Origin: Streptomyces sp. Q6
GTDB lineage: Bacteria; Actinomycetota; Actinomycetes; Streptomycetales; Streptomycetaceae
Direction of reading: 5' to 3'
Assembly (NCBI RefSeq): GCF_036967205.1
Contig: NZ_CP146022.1
Coordinates: 5,704,001 to 5,768,000 of the forward strand
Length of the DNA stretch: 64,000 nt
The notes beneath the pieces were generated by a model. It saw only the letters and a list, made by a program, of their open reading frames with translations, made no database searches and was not told the DNA's origin. Both the position numbers and the translations under genes were made by a program. Positions 26,898 to 35,077 of this stretch are shown here, in pieces; within the stretch, counting starts at the first letter, position 1; each line of letters opens with the position of its first letter.

Positions 26898-27634
26898 GAG
26901 CGGCTCGGTGACGGCGTGCGGGACGGGCGGGGGGAGACCGTCGGGGTGACGGACGGGGTGGGGGACGCGTCGGGCGCCGGGGTGCGGGGCGGCCCGGTGC
27001 GGATGATCTCGTCGCGCGTCGGCAGTATCGCCTTCTGGTGCGTGTCGTACGACCAGGACGTCCGGTACTCGTATCCGGGCAGGTCGGCGGCGGAGCGCAC
27101 CACGACATTGCGCCCGGCGAGCTGGACGTTGATGACGGCGTCCTTGTCGTCCATGATCTGGATCAGCTTGCCGCCCGTGTACGTGTAGACCTGCGTGTAC
27201 AGCTGACGCTTGGGGGCGCGCACCGCGACCAGCAGATCGTCCTCGCCGTCGCCGCTCAGATCCCGGTAGTACGCCTTCAGGACCGGGCATGCCGCGGTCC
27301 GCCGGCCCGGGGCGCCGCAGTCGGCGACCGCGTCCACGATGTCCTTGTAGTCCTCGGGGTCGGCGCTCACGCGGGCCCGCACGACGGCCACCGGATCGAC
27401 CTCGCGCAGGTTCCCGTCCGGTACGTCGACGCCCTTGATCACGGCGGTCTCGCCCGCGCCGTAGTCGTCGGCGGCGCGGGAGGCGGGCGGCAGCGAGGGC
27501 CACAGCCGCTCCGGGCCCACCGCCGTCGGGGTCGCGCCCGCGCTGCGCAGACCGCCGGCGTCGCCGCAGCCCGCGAGGAGCGGGGCGGCGGCGCACACGG
27601 CGGCGGCCGCGACGGCGAGACGCCTGTTCGTCAC
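26894..27634 (-). CDS. Lipoprotein coupled to the histidine kinase
   Basis: 246 residues. The lipobox is LLAGCGD near residues 19-25 after a typical signal peptide, starting at a GTG with AGGAG upstream (an in-frame ATG at 27718 would bury the signal). The body contains VAVRAPKRQLYTQVYTYTGGKLIQIMDD and a Ser/Thr/Pro-rich tail. Position next to a kinase recalls the lipoprotein CseA of the sigE-cseABC system, which modulates a sensor kinase from outside the membrane, but sequence kinship is not claimed. Confidence 0.78.
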   Translation of the reverse strand: MTNRRLAVAAAAVCAAAPLLAGCGDAGGLRSAGATPTAVGPERLWPSLPPASRAADDYGAGETAVIKGVDVPDGNLREVDPVAVVRARVSADPEDYKDIVDAVADCGAPGRRTAACPVLKAYYRDLSGDGEDDLLVAVRAPKRQLYTQVYTYTGGKLIQIMDDKDAVINVQLAGRNVVVRSAADLPGYEYRTSWSYDTHQKAILPTRDEIIRTGPPRTPAPDASPTPSVTPTVSPRPSRTPSPSRS

Positions 27635-27671
27635 TGCGCTCCTGACTGCCGGGCCGCTCTCCGGCGTCGGC

Positions 27672-28301
27672 TCACTCGGTGCCTCCGACGAGGTCCGCGA
27701 AGAGGATGATGTTGTCACTGCGGTGACCGTCCACGATCGGGCCGCCGCAGGTCACGAGGCGCAACGTGGGCCGGTCGGTGCTCGCGTACACCTTATGGGT
27801 GGGGAATTCCTTTTTATTGACCTGCTGGATCTCGCGCACCTCGAACGTCGCCGTGCTGCCGTCCGCCCGCGGCACCTCGATCCGGTCGCCCGCCCGCACC
27901 TTCGCCACGTGACGCATCAGCGCCGGGCCCCCGGCCGTGTCGTAGTGCGCGACGAGGACGGAGGCGCCCGTCTGCCCCGGCGTCGGCGACCCGGTCCACC
28001 AGCCCGGCTCCCCGGCCTTCGCGACCGGCGGCACCTGGAGCGCGCGGTCCGCGTCGAGCCCGAGGCGCAGCATGGAGTGCGCGTCGACCCCGGCGGCGGG
28101 GATGCGCAGGCCGGTCGGGGCGCTGCGGTCCATCGCGGGGGCGTCCCGCGCCGCCCGCCCGGCCGGGGCGGTGGTGGCGTGGACGCTCACGTCGGGCGCC
28201 GGGCCGCCGCTGTTCGCGCCGCCCTGCCCGCAGGCGGTGACCCCGGCGGCCAGGGAGGCCGCGAGGAGCGCGGTCGCGGCGATACGGGCGTGGATCTTCA
28301 C
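27672..28301 (-). CDS. Class F sortase
   Basis: 209 residues. N-terminal signal/lipoprotein-like peptide (IAATALLAASLAAGVTACGQ), then a compact sortase domain with the catalytic His in VLVAHYDTAGGPALM, Cys in TLRLVTCGGP and a downstream Arg in DGHRSDNIILFADLV. The N-terminal LAAGVTACGQ could be a lipobox. The GTG at 28301 has GGAG upstream. It forms a pair with a small membrane protein 49 bp upstream. Class F sortases are common in actinomycetes with few known substrates. Confidence 0.85.
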   Translation of the reverse strand: MKIHARIAATALLAASLAAGVTACGQGGANSGGPAPDVSVHATTAPAGRAARDAPAMDRSAPTGLRIPAAGVDAHSMLRLGLDADRALQVPPVAKAGEPGWWTGSPTPGQTGASVLVAHYDTAGGPALMRHVAKVRAGDRIEVPRADGSTATFEVREIQQVNKKEFPTHKVYASTDRPTLRLVTCGGPIVDGHRSDNIILFADLVGGTE

Positions 28302-28350
28302 GGGTGCTCCAGAGGGGACGGGGAGAAGGGCCGGGGTGCGGGGGAGGGGC

Positions 28351-28602
28351 TCAGGCGTCGGCGCGCCCGCGCCGCACCGTGGAGTACACGAGCCCCGCGG
28401 CGCCCGCGGCGGCCATCCCACCGCCCGCCGCGAGGAAGAACGGGTTGGCCGACACGTCCTCCGGTGACTGCGCCGCGGGCTGCTCGTGGCCGGGTTCGGC
28501 CGGGGGCCGGCCGTCCGCGAACGCCGCGGTGGGCACGAGCACGGCACCGCCGACCGCGGCGGCGACGAGGGCGCTGCGCAGGAGAGTGAGGCGCGGGCGC
28601 AT
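28351..28602 (-). CDS. Small exported membrane protein next to sortase
   Basis: 83 residues. N-terminal signal peptide (LRSALVAAAVGGAVLVPTAAFAD), a short Pro/Glu-rich spacer, one TM segment (FFLAAGGGMAAAGAAGLVYS) and a basic tail (TVRRGRADA). This is the outline of a sortase substrate, but there is no LPxTG-like pentapeptide before the TM. A sortase partner or accessory protein is possible. Confidence 0.68.
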   Translation of the reverse strand: MRPRLTLLRSALVAAAVGGAVLVPTAAFADGRPPAEPGHEQPAAQSPEDVSANPFFLAAGGGMAAAGAAGLVYSTVRRGRADA

Positions 28603-28952
28603 GGGTGACTCCGTCCCTGTGAGGTGCGATGAGGTCGTGTGAGGACCCGTGACGAGCGGTCCTGTGGGTTCTCCGGCGCGAGGCCCCGTGAGGCGGGGTC
28701 CTCTGGCGTGCGGCCCCGATGACGTGGGGCCCTGTGATGTCCGGTGCGGCCTCTGGTGTGACCTGATGTGGTGCCTTCACCGTAAAAGTCGGGCATCACG
28801 GCACTTCGGCGACTGTGTAACAGCGAGCCCACGCTCTGCGCCCGATGTGGTTAATGCCGCCGGACCGAGGGGTTACGGGAGGCATGTCGCGCTTGCGGGC
28901 TTCTTGCCCTGCGGCGGCCCTTGCTGCTCCCATGGTCAGGAGGTGATGGGGC
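28603..28952. other. Intergenic region with three tandem hairpins
   Basis: 350 bases between divergent genes. Three similar stem-loops occur in a row: arms 28642-28647/28658-28663, 28682-28687/28695-28700 and 28712-28717/28726-28731, each with a GTGA- or ATGA-containing loop. They fall in the 5' leader region of the sortase operon on the minus strand. The remainder (28780-28950) likely holds both promoters; no gene was found. Confidence 0.5.
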
Positions 28953-29756
28953 ATGGACGGACTGCGCGTCGTACCGACCTGGCGGCACGGCCGGGAGCGG
29001 CTCTACGTGTGCGGGGGTGACGGCAGGAACGTCGCCTGGTACGACCGGGAGGCGGCCAGGGTCAACCTGCTCAGCGAGGCCGGCAGGGACGACGTCCTCG
29101 ACGCGCTCGGCCCCTTCCTCACCGGGCAGGTGACGGTCGGGCCGCCACCGGTGCCCACCCCCGTCGAGCTGGCCAGGCTCAGCCTCCACCCCGACGACGA
29201 CCTCGCGCCGAACCGGCCCGGCGAGGCCCTGGTGATCGCCCTCGACCGCGATCCGGGACCGCAGCGCAGGCTGCGCGTCGACCCGCGGCGCCGGGCGCTG
29301 GCCGCGCAGCAGCTCGTCGGCGAGATCCTCGACGGCCTGGAGGCGGCCGGGTGGCGGGTGCTGCACTCGGTGCCGCTGCCCGGCGGCTCGCACCTGCACC
29401 ACCTGCTGATCGGGCCCGGCGGTCTGTTCGCGCTGCACGACCTGCCCGCGCGCCGCCAGCGGGTCCGGGTGAGCGATCCGACGGTCTCGGTCGGCCGCGG
29501 AGAACCGGAGCCGCTGCTGCGCCGGGTGCGGGCCGACGCGTCCCGTGCCTCGTTCGCCCTCACCGCCGAAGTGCGGGCCGCGCTGGTGGTGACGGAGCCC
29601 GTCGCGGTGGACGTGCTCGCGCCGCCGCGCGACGTACGGATCCTGACGGCGCCCGACGTCTCGGGGCTCGCGCGCTCCGGCGGACTGCTGAAACCGGCCG
29701 ACGTGGAAGCCCTGCACGCGATGGCGAGGGACCGCGGGACATGGGCCCGCATATGA
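28953..29756 (+). CDS. NERD-like (nuclease-related domain) protein
   Basis: 267 residues, soluble. The central part GEILDGLEAAGWRVLHSVPLPGGSHLHHLLIGPGGLFALHDL has the pattern of the NERD domain, a restriction-endonuclease-like fold, including HLLIGPGGLFAL. The usual catalytic Asp is His-Leu-Leu here, so nuclease activity is doubtful. Excellent AGGAGGTGAT ribosome site before the ATG. Function unknown. Confidence 0.68.
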   Translation: MDGLRVVPTWRHGRERLYVCGGDGRNVAWYDREAARVNLLSEAGRDDVLDALGPFLTGQVTVGPPPVPTPVELARLSLHPDDDLAPNRPGEALVIALDRDPGPQRRLRVDPRRRALAAQQLVGEILDGLEAAGWRVLHSVPLPGGSHLHHLLIGPGGLFALHDLPARRQRVRVSDPTVSVGRGEPEPLLRRVRADASRASFALTAEVRAALVVTEPVAVDVLAPPRDVRILTAPDVSGLARSGGLLKPADVEALHAMARDRGTWARI

Positions 29757-29776
29757 ACCCGGGCACCGAATTATTT

Positions 29777-29829
29777 GCGTTATCGTCGCGCTCCTGCCGT
29801 TATGGAGCACACCCGTCCGCATGTATAGT
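29777..29829 (+). promoter_or_regulatory. Promoter of the SARP gene with direct repeats
   Basis: TATAGT at 29824-29829 is one mismatch from the consensus -10 and lies about 70 bp before the SARP start. CGTTAT occurs at 29778-29783 and 29798-29803, 20 bp apart, the second overlapping the -35 position. This resembles binding sites used by SARP-type activators, so autoregulation is possible. Confidence 0.5.
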
Positions 29830-29900
29830 CCAGTCGTTTGGGTGGTCGATGGGAGCAGCCGGATCAGCGGCTGGGGCCACCTCTGAGCTGGGGGATGTGC

Positions 29901-32825
29901 ATGGCTATGCGGAACGGTCCGGTGTATCGAATTCTCGGTCCGCTCGAAGTCGCCTTCGAGACGGTGCCGGAGAGCCGGGTGCCGCGTGGCCGAAAACAGA
30001 CGGTTCTGGCCGCCCTGCTCCTCGAAGCGAATCGTGTAGTCAGCACAGAGTCCCTGATGGAGGCGGTGTGGGGGGAATCTCCGCCCCTTACCGCGCGGAC
30101 ACAGATACAGACGTGCATCTCTGGCCTGCGGACGTTGCTGGGGGAAAGTGGGCGCCCTTCGAGCATCGTCACGAAAGGCCCCGGCTACATGATTCAGGTT
30201 TCCGAAGGGGAGCTTGACAGCCAGGTTCTTCTTTCCGGAATTTCCGAAGCACGCGCACTTCTCAGGGAAAACCGCACCGACGAGGCGCAGGAGATTCTCC
30301 GCTCCGTCCTTTCCCTGTGGCGCGGCCCCGCAATGAGCGGTACGGGGAGCGAACTCCTCAGGCTGCGCGCCCAGCACCTGGAGGAGGCCCGCCTCACCGC
30401 CCTGGAGACGTACGCGGGGCTGCGGCTCGACGCGGGACGCCACACCGAACTGGTCGGCGAGCTCAGGACCTTGCTCGCCGAGCACCCGCTGCGCGAGCGC
30501 ATACGGGGCCAGCTGATGCTCGCCCTGCACCGCTCGGGACGCACCGCCGAGGCGCTGGAGGCCTACCGCACCGGGCGCCGGCTCGCCGTGGAGGAGCTGG
30601 GCCTCGAACCCGGCGACGAGCTGAAGGAGATCCAGCTCGCCATCCTCTCCGGCGAGGCCGGGGTCGTCGCGCCCGCCGCGGCGCCGGGACCGCCGCCGCC
30701 CGTCGCCGCCGAGCCCGCCGCGGTCGCGGACGTGATCGTGGACCCCGATCCGTCCGAAGCGGCCGACGCCCCGCTCGTGCCGCGCCAACTGCCGCCGGAC
30801 GTCGTGGGGTTCGTCGGCCGGACCGAGCGGCTCAGGACCGTCGAGGAACTGCTCACCGGACCCGGCGACTCGGGCGTCCGCGCGGTCGCCCTCACCGGAC
30901 CGCCCGGCATCGGCAAGAGCGCCCTCGCGCTGCACGCCGCCCACCGGATCGCCCACGAGTTCCCCGACGGGCAGCTCTACTGCGACCTGGGCGGAGCGCC
31001 CGGCAGCAGGCTGACCGCGAGCGACGTGCTCGGCCGGTTCCTGCGGGCGCTCGGCGTACCGGGCGAGGCGATCCCCGCGTCCTGCGACGAACGTGCCGCG
31101 CTCTACCGGCAGTTGCTCGCCGGACGGCGCATGCTCGTCGTCCTCGACGACGTGACGGGCGAGGCGCAGCTCGGCCCGCTGCTGCCGGGCCCTGGACCCG
31201 GCGCGGTCCTCGTCACCGGCAGCCCCCGGGCGGCCGGTCTGCCCGGCGTACGGGCACTGACCGTGGACGTGCTGGAGGACGACGAGGTGCTGCGGATGCT
31301 CGCCGCCGTCGTCGGCGAGAAGCGGGTGTCGTGCGAGGCGCAGGCCGCCGAGACGCTGGGCCGCATCGTGGGCCGGCTGCCCCTGGCGCTGCGTATCGTC
31401 GCGGCCCGGCTCGCCGCCCGCCCGCACTGGTCGCTCGCGTGGATGGTCGAGCGGCTCTCCGACGAACACCGCCGCCTGGACGAACTGGCCTACGGGGACC
31501 TGGCGATCCGCACCGGGATCGCCCTGTCCTACGAGGCGCTGGACGACAGCGCCCGCCGCCTGCTGCGTCTGCTGAGCCTGCCGGACGGGCCCTGGACCGG
31601 CGGCTGGGTCGCCGCCGCCCTGCTCGACGTGGACCTCTTCCAGGCGGTCGACCTCCTCGACCAGCTGGTGGAGGCGCAACTCCTCGAAGTGGTGGGCAAC
31701 GACCCGACGTCCAGCCCCCGGTACCGGCTGCCCGGACTGATCCGGCTGTTCGCCCGCGAGGAGCTGGAGCGGCACCGGGACGCCGACGGCGGCGACGCCG
31801 CCCTGGAGCGGGTGGTCGGCGGCTGGCTCAGCCTCGTCGACGAGGCGCACCGACGGATCTACGGCGGCGACTTCACCGTCCTGCACGGCCCCGCGCCGCG
31901 CCGCCGCCCGGCCGGACTCGCCCTGGACCGGGTCCTCGCCGACCCGCTGGGCTGGCTGGAGTCCGAGCGCGCCAACGTGTGCGCGGCCGTCGGCCTCGCG
32001 GCCCGCACCGGACAGGTGGAGGCCTGCTGGGACCTGGCCACCGGACTGGTCTCGCTGTTCGAGGCGCGCTGCTACTTCGAGGACTGGGAGCGCACGCACC
32101 TCCAGGCGCTCGACAGCGTGCGGGACGCCGGCGCCGACCGGGGCCGCGCGGCGCTGCTGTGCTCGCTCGGCTCGCTGCACCTGAGCCGCTCGCAGCTCAA
32201 GGCGGCACGCCAGCGCCTGGTGCCCGCACTGGAGTTGTTCATCGGCCTCGGCGACGTGCACGGCTGCGCGCTGGCCCGGCGCAATCTCGCCCTCCTGGAG
32301 GCGCGCAACCGCAACCTGGAGGCCGCCCTCGGCCGCTTCTGGGTGGCGCTCGGCGAGTTCCGGGAGGCGGGCGACCAGGTGGGCGCGGCCAGCGTGCTGG
32401 TCCATATGGCCCGGCTCGAGGGCGACCGCGGCAACTGGAGCACCGCGGGCGGCTATCTGCACGAGGCCCTTGAGATCTGCCAGGGCGCCGGCAGCCGCCG
32501 CGTCGAGCTACAGGTGCGCTATGTGCTCAGTGATCTGATGCAGCGTCAGGGGCGGTACGAGGAGGCCGAGGACGTACTCACCGACCTGCTGCGGCAGGTG
32601 CGGGAGCGGCGGGACGTGGCGGGGGAGTCGCGGGTGCTCCAGCGGCTCGGCGGCGTCAGCGCCCGGCTCGGCCGCAACGACGACGCCCAGCGCCTGCTGC
32701 GGGCCGCCATCGCGACCAGGGAACGCATCATGGACCGGGTGGGCGCGGCCGAAGTGCGTCTGGAACTGGCCCAGTTGGAGGTCGCCCTGGAGGACAGGGT
32801 GACGCCGTCCGGGTCCGGCGGCTAG
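29901..32825 (+). CDS. SARP-family pathway regulator with NB-ARC and TPR domains (AfsR-like)
   Basis: 974 residues. An OmpR-type winged helix (about 5-95: RILGPLEVAFETVPESRVPRGRKQTVLAALLLEANRVVS, LRTLLGESG) is followed by the bacterial transcriptional activator domain (about 100-245), a nucleotide-binding NB-ARC domain with Walker A GPPGIGKSALAL, and C-terminal TPR-like helices. It should activate transcription by binding direct repeats next to the -35 region. Such repeats are present upstream of the NRPS operon 500 bp downstream, so this is the likely cluster activator. ATG at 29901 follows GGGGG by 6 nt; ATG at 29895 is an alternative. The first ~430 bp have distinctly lower third-position GC than the rest. 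Confidence 0.9.
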   Translation: MAMRNGPVYRILGPLEVAFETVPESRVPRGRKQTVLAALLLEANRVVSTESLMEAVWGESPPLTARTQIQTCISGLRTLLGESGRPSSIVTKGPGYMIQVSEGELDSQVLLSGISEARALLRENRTDEAQEILRSVLSLWRGPAMSGTGSELLRLRAQHLEEARLTALETYAGLRLDAGRHTELVGELRTLLAEHPLRERIRGQLMLALHRSGRTAEALEAYRTGRRLAVEELGLEPGDELKEIQLAILSGEAGVVAPAAAPGPPPPVAAEPAAVADVIVDPDPSEAADAPLVPRQLPPDVVGFVGRTERLRTVEELLTGPGDSGVRAVALTGPPGIGKSALALHAAHRIAHEFPDGQLYCDLGGAPGSRLTASDVLGRFLRALGVPGEAIPASCDERAALYRQLLAGRRMLVVLDDVTGEAQLGPLLPGPGPGAVLVTGSPRAAGLPGVRALTVDVLEDDEVLRMLAAVVGEKRVSCEAQAAETLGRIVGRLPLALRIVAARLAARPHWSLAWMVERLSDEHRRLDELAYGDLAIRTGIALSYEALDDSARRLLRLLSLPDGPWTGGWVAAALLDVDLFQAVDLLDQLVEAQLLEVVGNDPTSSPRYRLPGLIRLFAREELERHRDADGGDAALERVVGGWLSLVDEAHRRIYGGDFTVLHGPAPRRRPAGLALDRVLADPLGWLESERANVCAAVGLAARTGQVEACWDLATGLVSLFEARCYFEDWERTHLQALDSVRDAGADRGRAALLCSLGSLHLSRSQLKAARQRLVPALELFIGLGDVHGCALARRNLALLEARNRNLEAALGRFWVALGEFREAGDQVGAASVLVHMARLEGDRGNWSTAGGYLHEALEICQGAGSRRVELQVRYVLSDLMQRQGRYEEAEDVLTDLLRQVRERRDVAGESRVLQRLGGVSARLGRNDDAQRLLRAAIATRERIMDRVGAAEVRLELAQLEVALEDRVTPSGSGG

Positions 32826-32867
32826 GGCCTGTCCGGCGGAGCGGAACCGGCTCCTGCACCAACAGCG

Positions 32868-32895
32868 CGGGGCCCGGTCCATGGACCGGGCCCCG
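32868..32895. terminator. Bidirectional terminator, 13-bp stem
   Basis: 32868-32880 (CGGGGCCCGGTCC) and 32883-32895 are perfect inverted repeats between the convergent SARP and DTPWP-peptide genes. No T-run follows, but the stem is very stable. Confidence 0.7.
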
Positions 32896-32902
32896 TGACG
32901 TG

Positions 32903-33121
32903 TCAGCCCAGCGGCCACGGGGTGTCGTCGGTGGTGGCCGTCGTTCCGGTGCCGGTACCCGGGCCCGGCCACGGCGTGTCCAGCGGGGTCGCCGCCGCAC
33001 TCACGCTCCGGTCGCTGGGGGAAGGCCAGGGGGTGTCGGCGGCAGCCTGCCCGCTGAGCGCCACCGGGAGGACGGCCGCTGCTACCAGGGAGGTCACCGC
33101 GATCGAGAGGGTCTTCCGCAC
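32903..33121 (-). CDS. Small secreted peptide precursor with three DTPWP motifs
   Basis: 72 residues starting at GTG. The first ~28 residues are a signal peptide (SIAVTSLVAAAVLPVALSGQAAA). The remaining ~44 residues carry the motif DTPWP three times: DTPWPSPSD directly after the predicted cleavage site, DTPWPGPGTG in the middle and DTPWPLG at the very end. It contains no Cys. The gene lies between the SARP and the NRPS operon and its 5' end faces the SARP-type operator, so it may be coregulated. I do not recognise the family. Possibilities are an extracellular structural or signal peptide, or a precursor processed at the repeats. Confidence 0.62.
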   Translation of the reverse strand: MRKTLSIAVTSLVAAAVLPVALSGQAAADTPWPSPSDRSVSAAATPLDTPWPGPGTGTGTTATTDDTPWPLG

Positions 33122-33181
33122 GTCTGCTCGCTTTCCGAAGCCGATGAGTCGGCCGAGTAACTGGTTGCTCGGTGCAGCGAT

Positions 33182-33249
33182 GCTATGCAGCCCCGCTATC
33201 GACTCGCTATCGCTGCGCCTATCACCGCGCTACCCGCCCCCGATATACG
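33182..33249 (+). promoter_or_regulatory. SARP-type operator and promoter of the NRPS/PKS operon
   Basis: GCTAT-like units start at 33182, 33195, 33206, 33218 (CCTAT) and 33229 (GCTAC), with steps of 13, 11, 12 and 11 bp. The last heptad (GCTACCC, 33229-33235) ends exactly 8 bp before a -10-like TATACG (33244-33249). SARP activators are known to bind heptads repeated every 11 bp with the 3' copy 8 bp upstream of the -10. The NRPS start at 33344 is about 90 bp downstream. Confidence 0.65.
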
Positions 33250-33343
33250 GCCGAAAGCGCACCGGTAGGAGCCCTCCCCAGGATGGGCCGCGGCGGTGAC
33301 CGAAACCCGGTGACCGTGTCGATCCGCACCTGGAGGATGGTCC

Positions 33344-35077
33344 GTGGACGCCCAGTACGGCACGCACCCCCCGTCGATCGCAGCGCGCTTCGCGCGGCAG
33401 GCGTCCCTCGCCCCCGAGCGGACCGCCGTGCGCGGCGAGGACGCCGAGCTGACCTATGGGGAGCTCGACCGCCGCTCCGACCACCTGGCCCGGCACTTGC
33501 AGGACAGGGGAGTACGGCCCGGCGACGTGGTCGCCCTCGACGCCGACCGCCGCGCGGCGACCGTCGTCGCCCTCCTCGGCATCCTCAAGGCCGGCGCCGC
33601 CTATCTCGCCCTGGAGCGGCGCTACCCGGCCGAGCGCCGCCGGGTCGTGCTCGCCGACAGCGGCGCGAGCGTCGTCCTGACCCGCGACGACCTCGACACC
33701 GTGCCCGAGGGCCCGGCCCCGGACCCTGTCACGAGCGGCCCCGACGACGTCGCGTACGTCGCCTACACCTCGGGATCGACCGGCACCCCCAAGGGGGTCC
33801 GGGTGCCGCACCGCGCGGTCCTGCGGCTCGTCGTGGACGCCGACTTCCTCACCATCGGGCCCGACGACGTCGTCCTCCAGTACGCGCCCGTCGCCTTCGA
33901 CGCCTCCACCCTGGAGATCTGGGGGCCGCTCCTCAACGGCGCCCGCCTCGACATCGCCCCCGACCGCGACCTCGCCGTCGGCGAACTGACCAAGCACATA
34001 GGCCACTTCGGCATCACCGTGCTCTGGCTCACCGCCGGTCTCTTCCAGCAGGTCGTGGAGTACGGCCTCGACGACCTCGGTGGCGTACGGGTCCTGCTGG
34101 CCGGCGGCGACGTCCTGTCGCCGCCGCACGTCAACCAGGCCCTCGCGGCGCTGCCCGGCCTCACCCTCGTCAACGGCTACGGGCCCACCGAGAACACCAC
34201 GTTCACCTGCTGCCACACGATCACCGGCCCCGTGGACGGCGCCGTGCCGATCGGCCGCCCGATCCGCGGCACCGGGGTGCACATCCTCGACGCCGACCTG
34301 CGCCCGGTGCCCGACGGCGAGAGAGGCGAGCTGTACGCGACCGGCGACGGGCTCGCCCTCGACTACCTGGGCCACCCCGAGCAGACCGCCCGCGTCTTCC
34401 TGCCCGACCCCTTCGACGAGCGGCCCGGCGCCCGGATGTACCGCACCGGCGACCTGGTCAGCCGCCGCGCCGACGGCGTCCTGGAATACCACGGCCGCGC
34501 CGACCGCCAGGTGAAGATCCGGGGCTTCCGGATCGAGCCCGGCGAGATCGAGGCCGCGCTCGCCGCCCGCGACGACATCGCCGAGGCCGCCGTCGTCGCC
34601 CAGCCCCAACCGGGCGGCGGCAAGCGGCTCGTGGCCTTCGTGACCGGCCGCGGCGGTGCCCGGCCCGCCACCCTCGCGCTCCGGCGCGAACTGGGCGAGG
34701 TGCTGCCCTCGTACACCGTCCCCTCGCAGATCCGGGTCGTCGACGCGCTGCCGCTGACCGACAACGGGAAGGTCGACCGGGCCGCTCTCGCCACCGACAC
34801 CTCACCGGCCAGGCCCGAGCTGAACGCCGAGTACCGCGCCCCCGCCCCCGGCATCGAGGCCGCCGTCGCCGGACTGTGGAGCGACCACCTCGGCATCGAG
34901 GGGATCGGCGCGGACGACGACTTCTTCGAGCTGGGCGGTCACTCGCTGGTCGGCGTGCGCATCACCGCCGACCTGGAGCGCGAGTACGGCGTGCAGATCT
35001 CCCCGGTCACCTTCTACCTCGCTCCCACCCCGGCGGGTCTCGCCGAGGCCGTCGCGCAGGCCGGGGGCGACCGATGA
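33344..35077 (+). CDS. NRPS: adenylation-peptidyl carrier protein didomain (valine-like code)
   Basis: 577 residues. A domain about 10-500 with A3 YTSGSTGTPKG, A5 NGYGPTEN, A7 YRTGDL, A8 GRADRQVKIRGFRIEPGEIE and A10 NGKVD; carrier domain about 510-575 with the phosphopantetheine Ser in FFELGGHSLVG. Manual alignment of the pocket gives approximately D-A-L-W-L-A-G-T-F-K, close to valine codes (DALWxGGTFK). There is no condensation domain. The next genes are a P450 and a thioesterase, so the cassette resembles those that beta-hydroxylate a carrier-bound amino acid (NikP1/NikQ, NovH/NovI). The GTG has GGAGGA upstream. Substrate is a prediction. Confidence 0.9.
   Translation: MDAQYGTHPPSIAARFARQASLAPERTAVRGEDAELTYGELDRRSDHLARHLQDRGVRPGDVVALDADRRAATVVALLGILKAGAAYLALERRYPAERRRVVLADSGASVVLTRDDLDTVPEGPAPDPVTSGPDDVAYVAYTSGSTGTPKGVRVPHRAVLRLVVDADFLTIGPDDVVLQYAPVAFDASTLEIWGPLLNGARLDIAPDRDLAVGELTKHIGHFGITVLWLTAGLFQQVVEYGLDDLGGVRVLLAGGDVLSPPHVNQALAALPGLTLVNGYGPTENTTFTCCHTITGPVDGAVPIGRPIRGTGVHILDADLRPVPDGERGELYATGDGLALDYLGHPEQTARVFLPDPFDERPGARMYRTGDLVSRRADGVLEYHGRADRQVKIRGFRIEPGEIEAALAARDDIAEAAVVAQPQPGGGKRLVAFVTGRGGARPATLALRRELGEVLPSYTVPSQIRVVDALPLTDNGKVDRAALATDTSPARPELNAEYRAPAPGIEAAVAGLWSDHLGIEGIGADDDFFELGGHSLVGVRITADLEREYGVQISPVTFYLAPTPAGLAEAVAQAGGDR

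Noticed and set aside
28642-28731. CRISPR-like array
   Set aside because: The three units are imperfect hairpins with unequal spacing and no cas genes are in the window.
28851-32462. A 1203-codon open frame on the minus strand
   Set aside because: It lies antisense to the SARP and NERD-like genes, has no domain pattern and is a typical GC-rich shadow frame.
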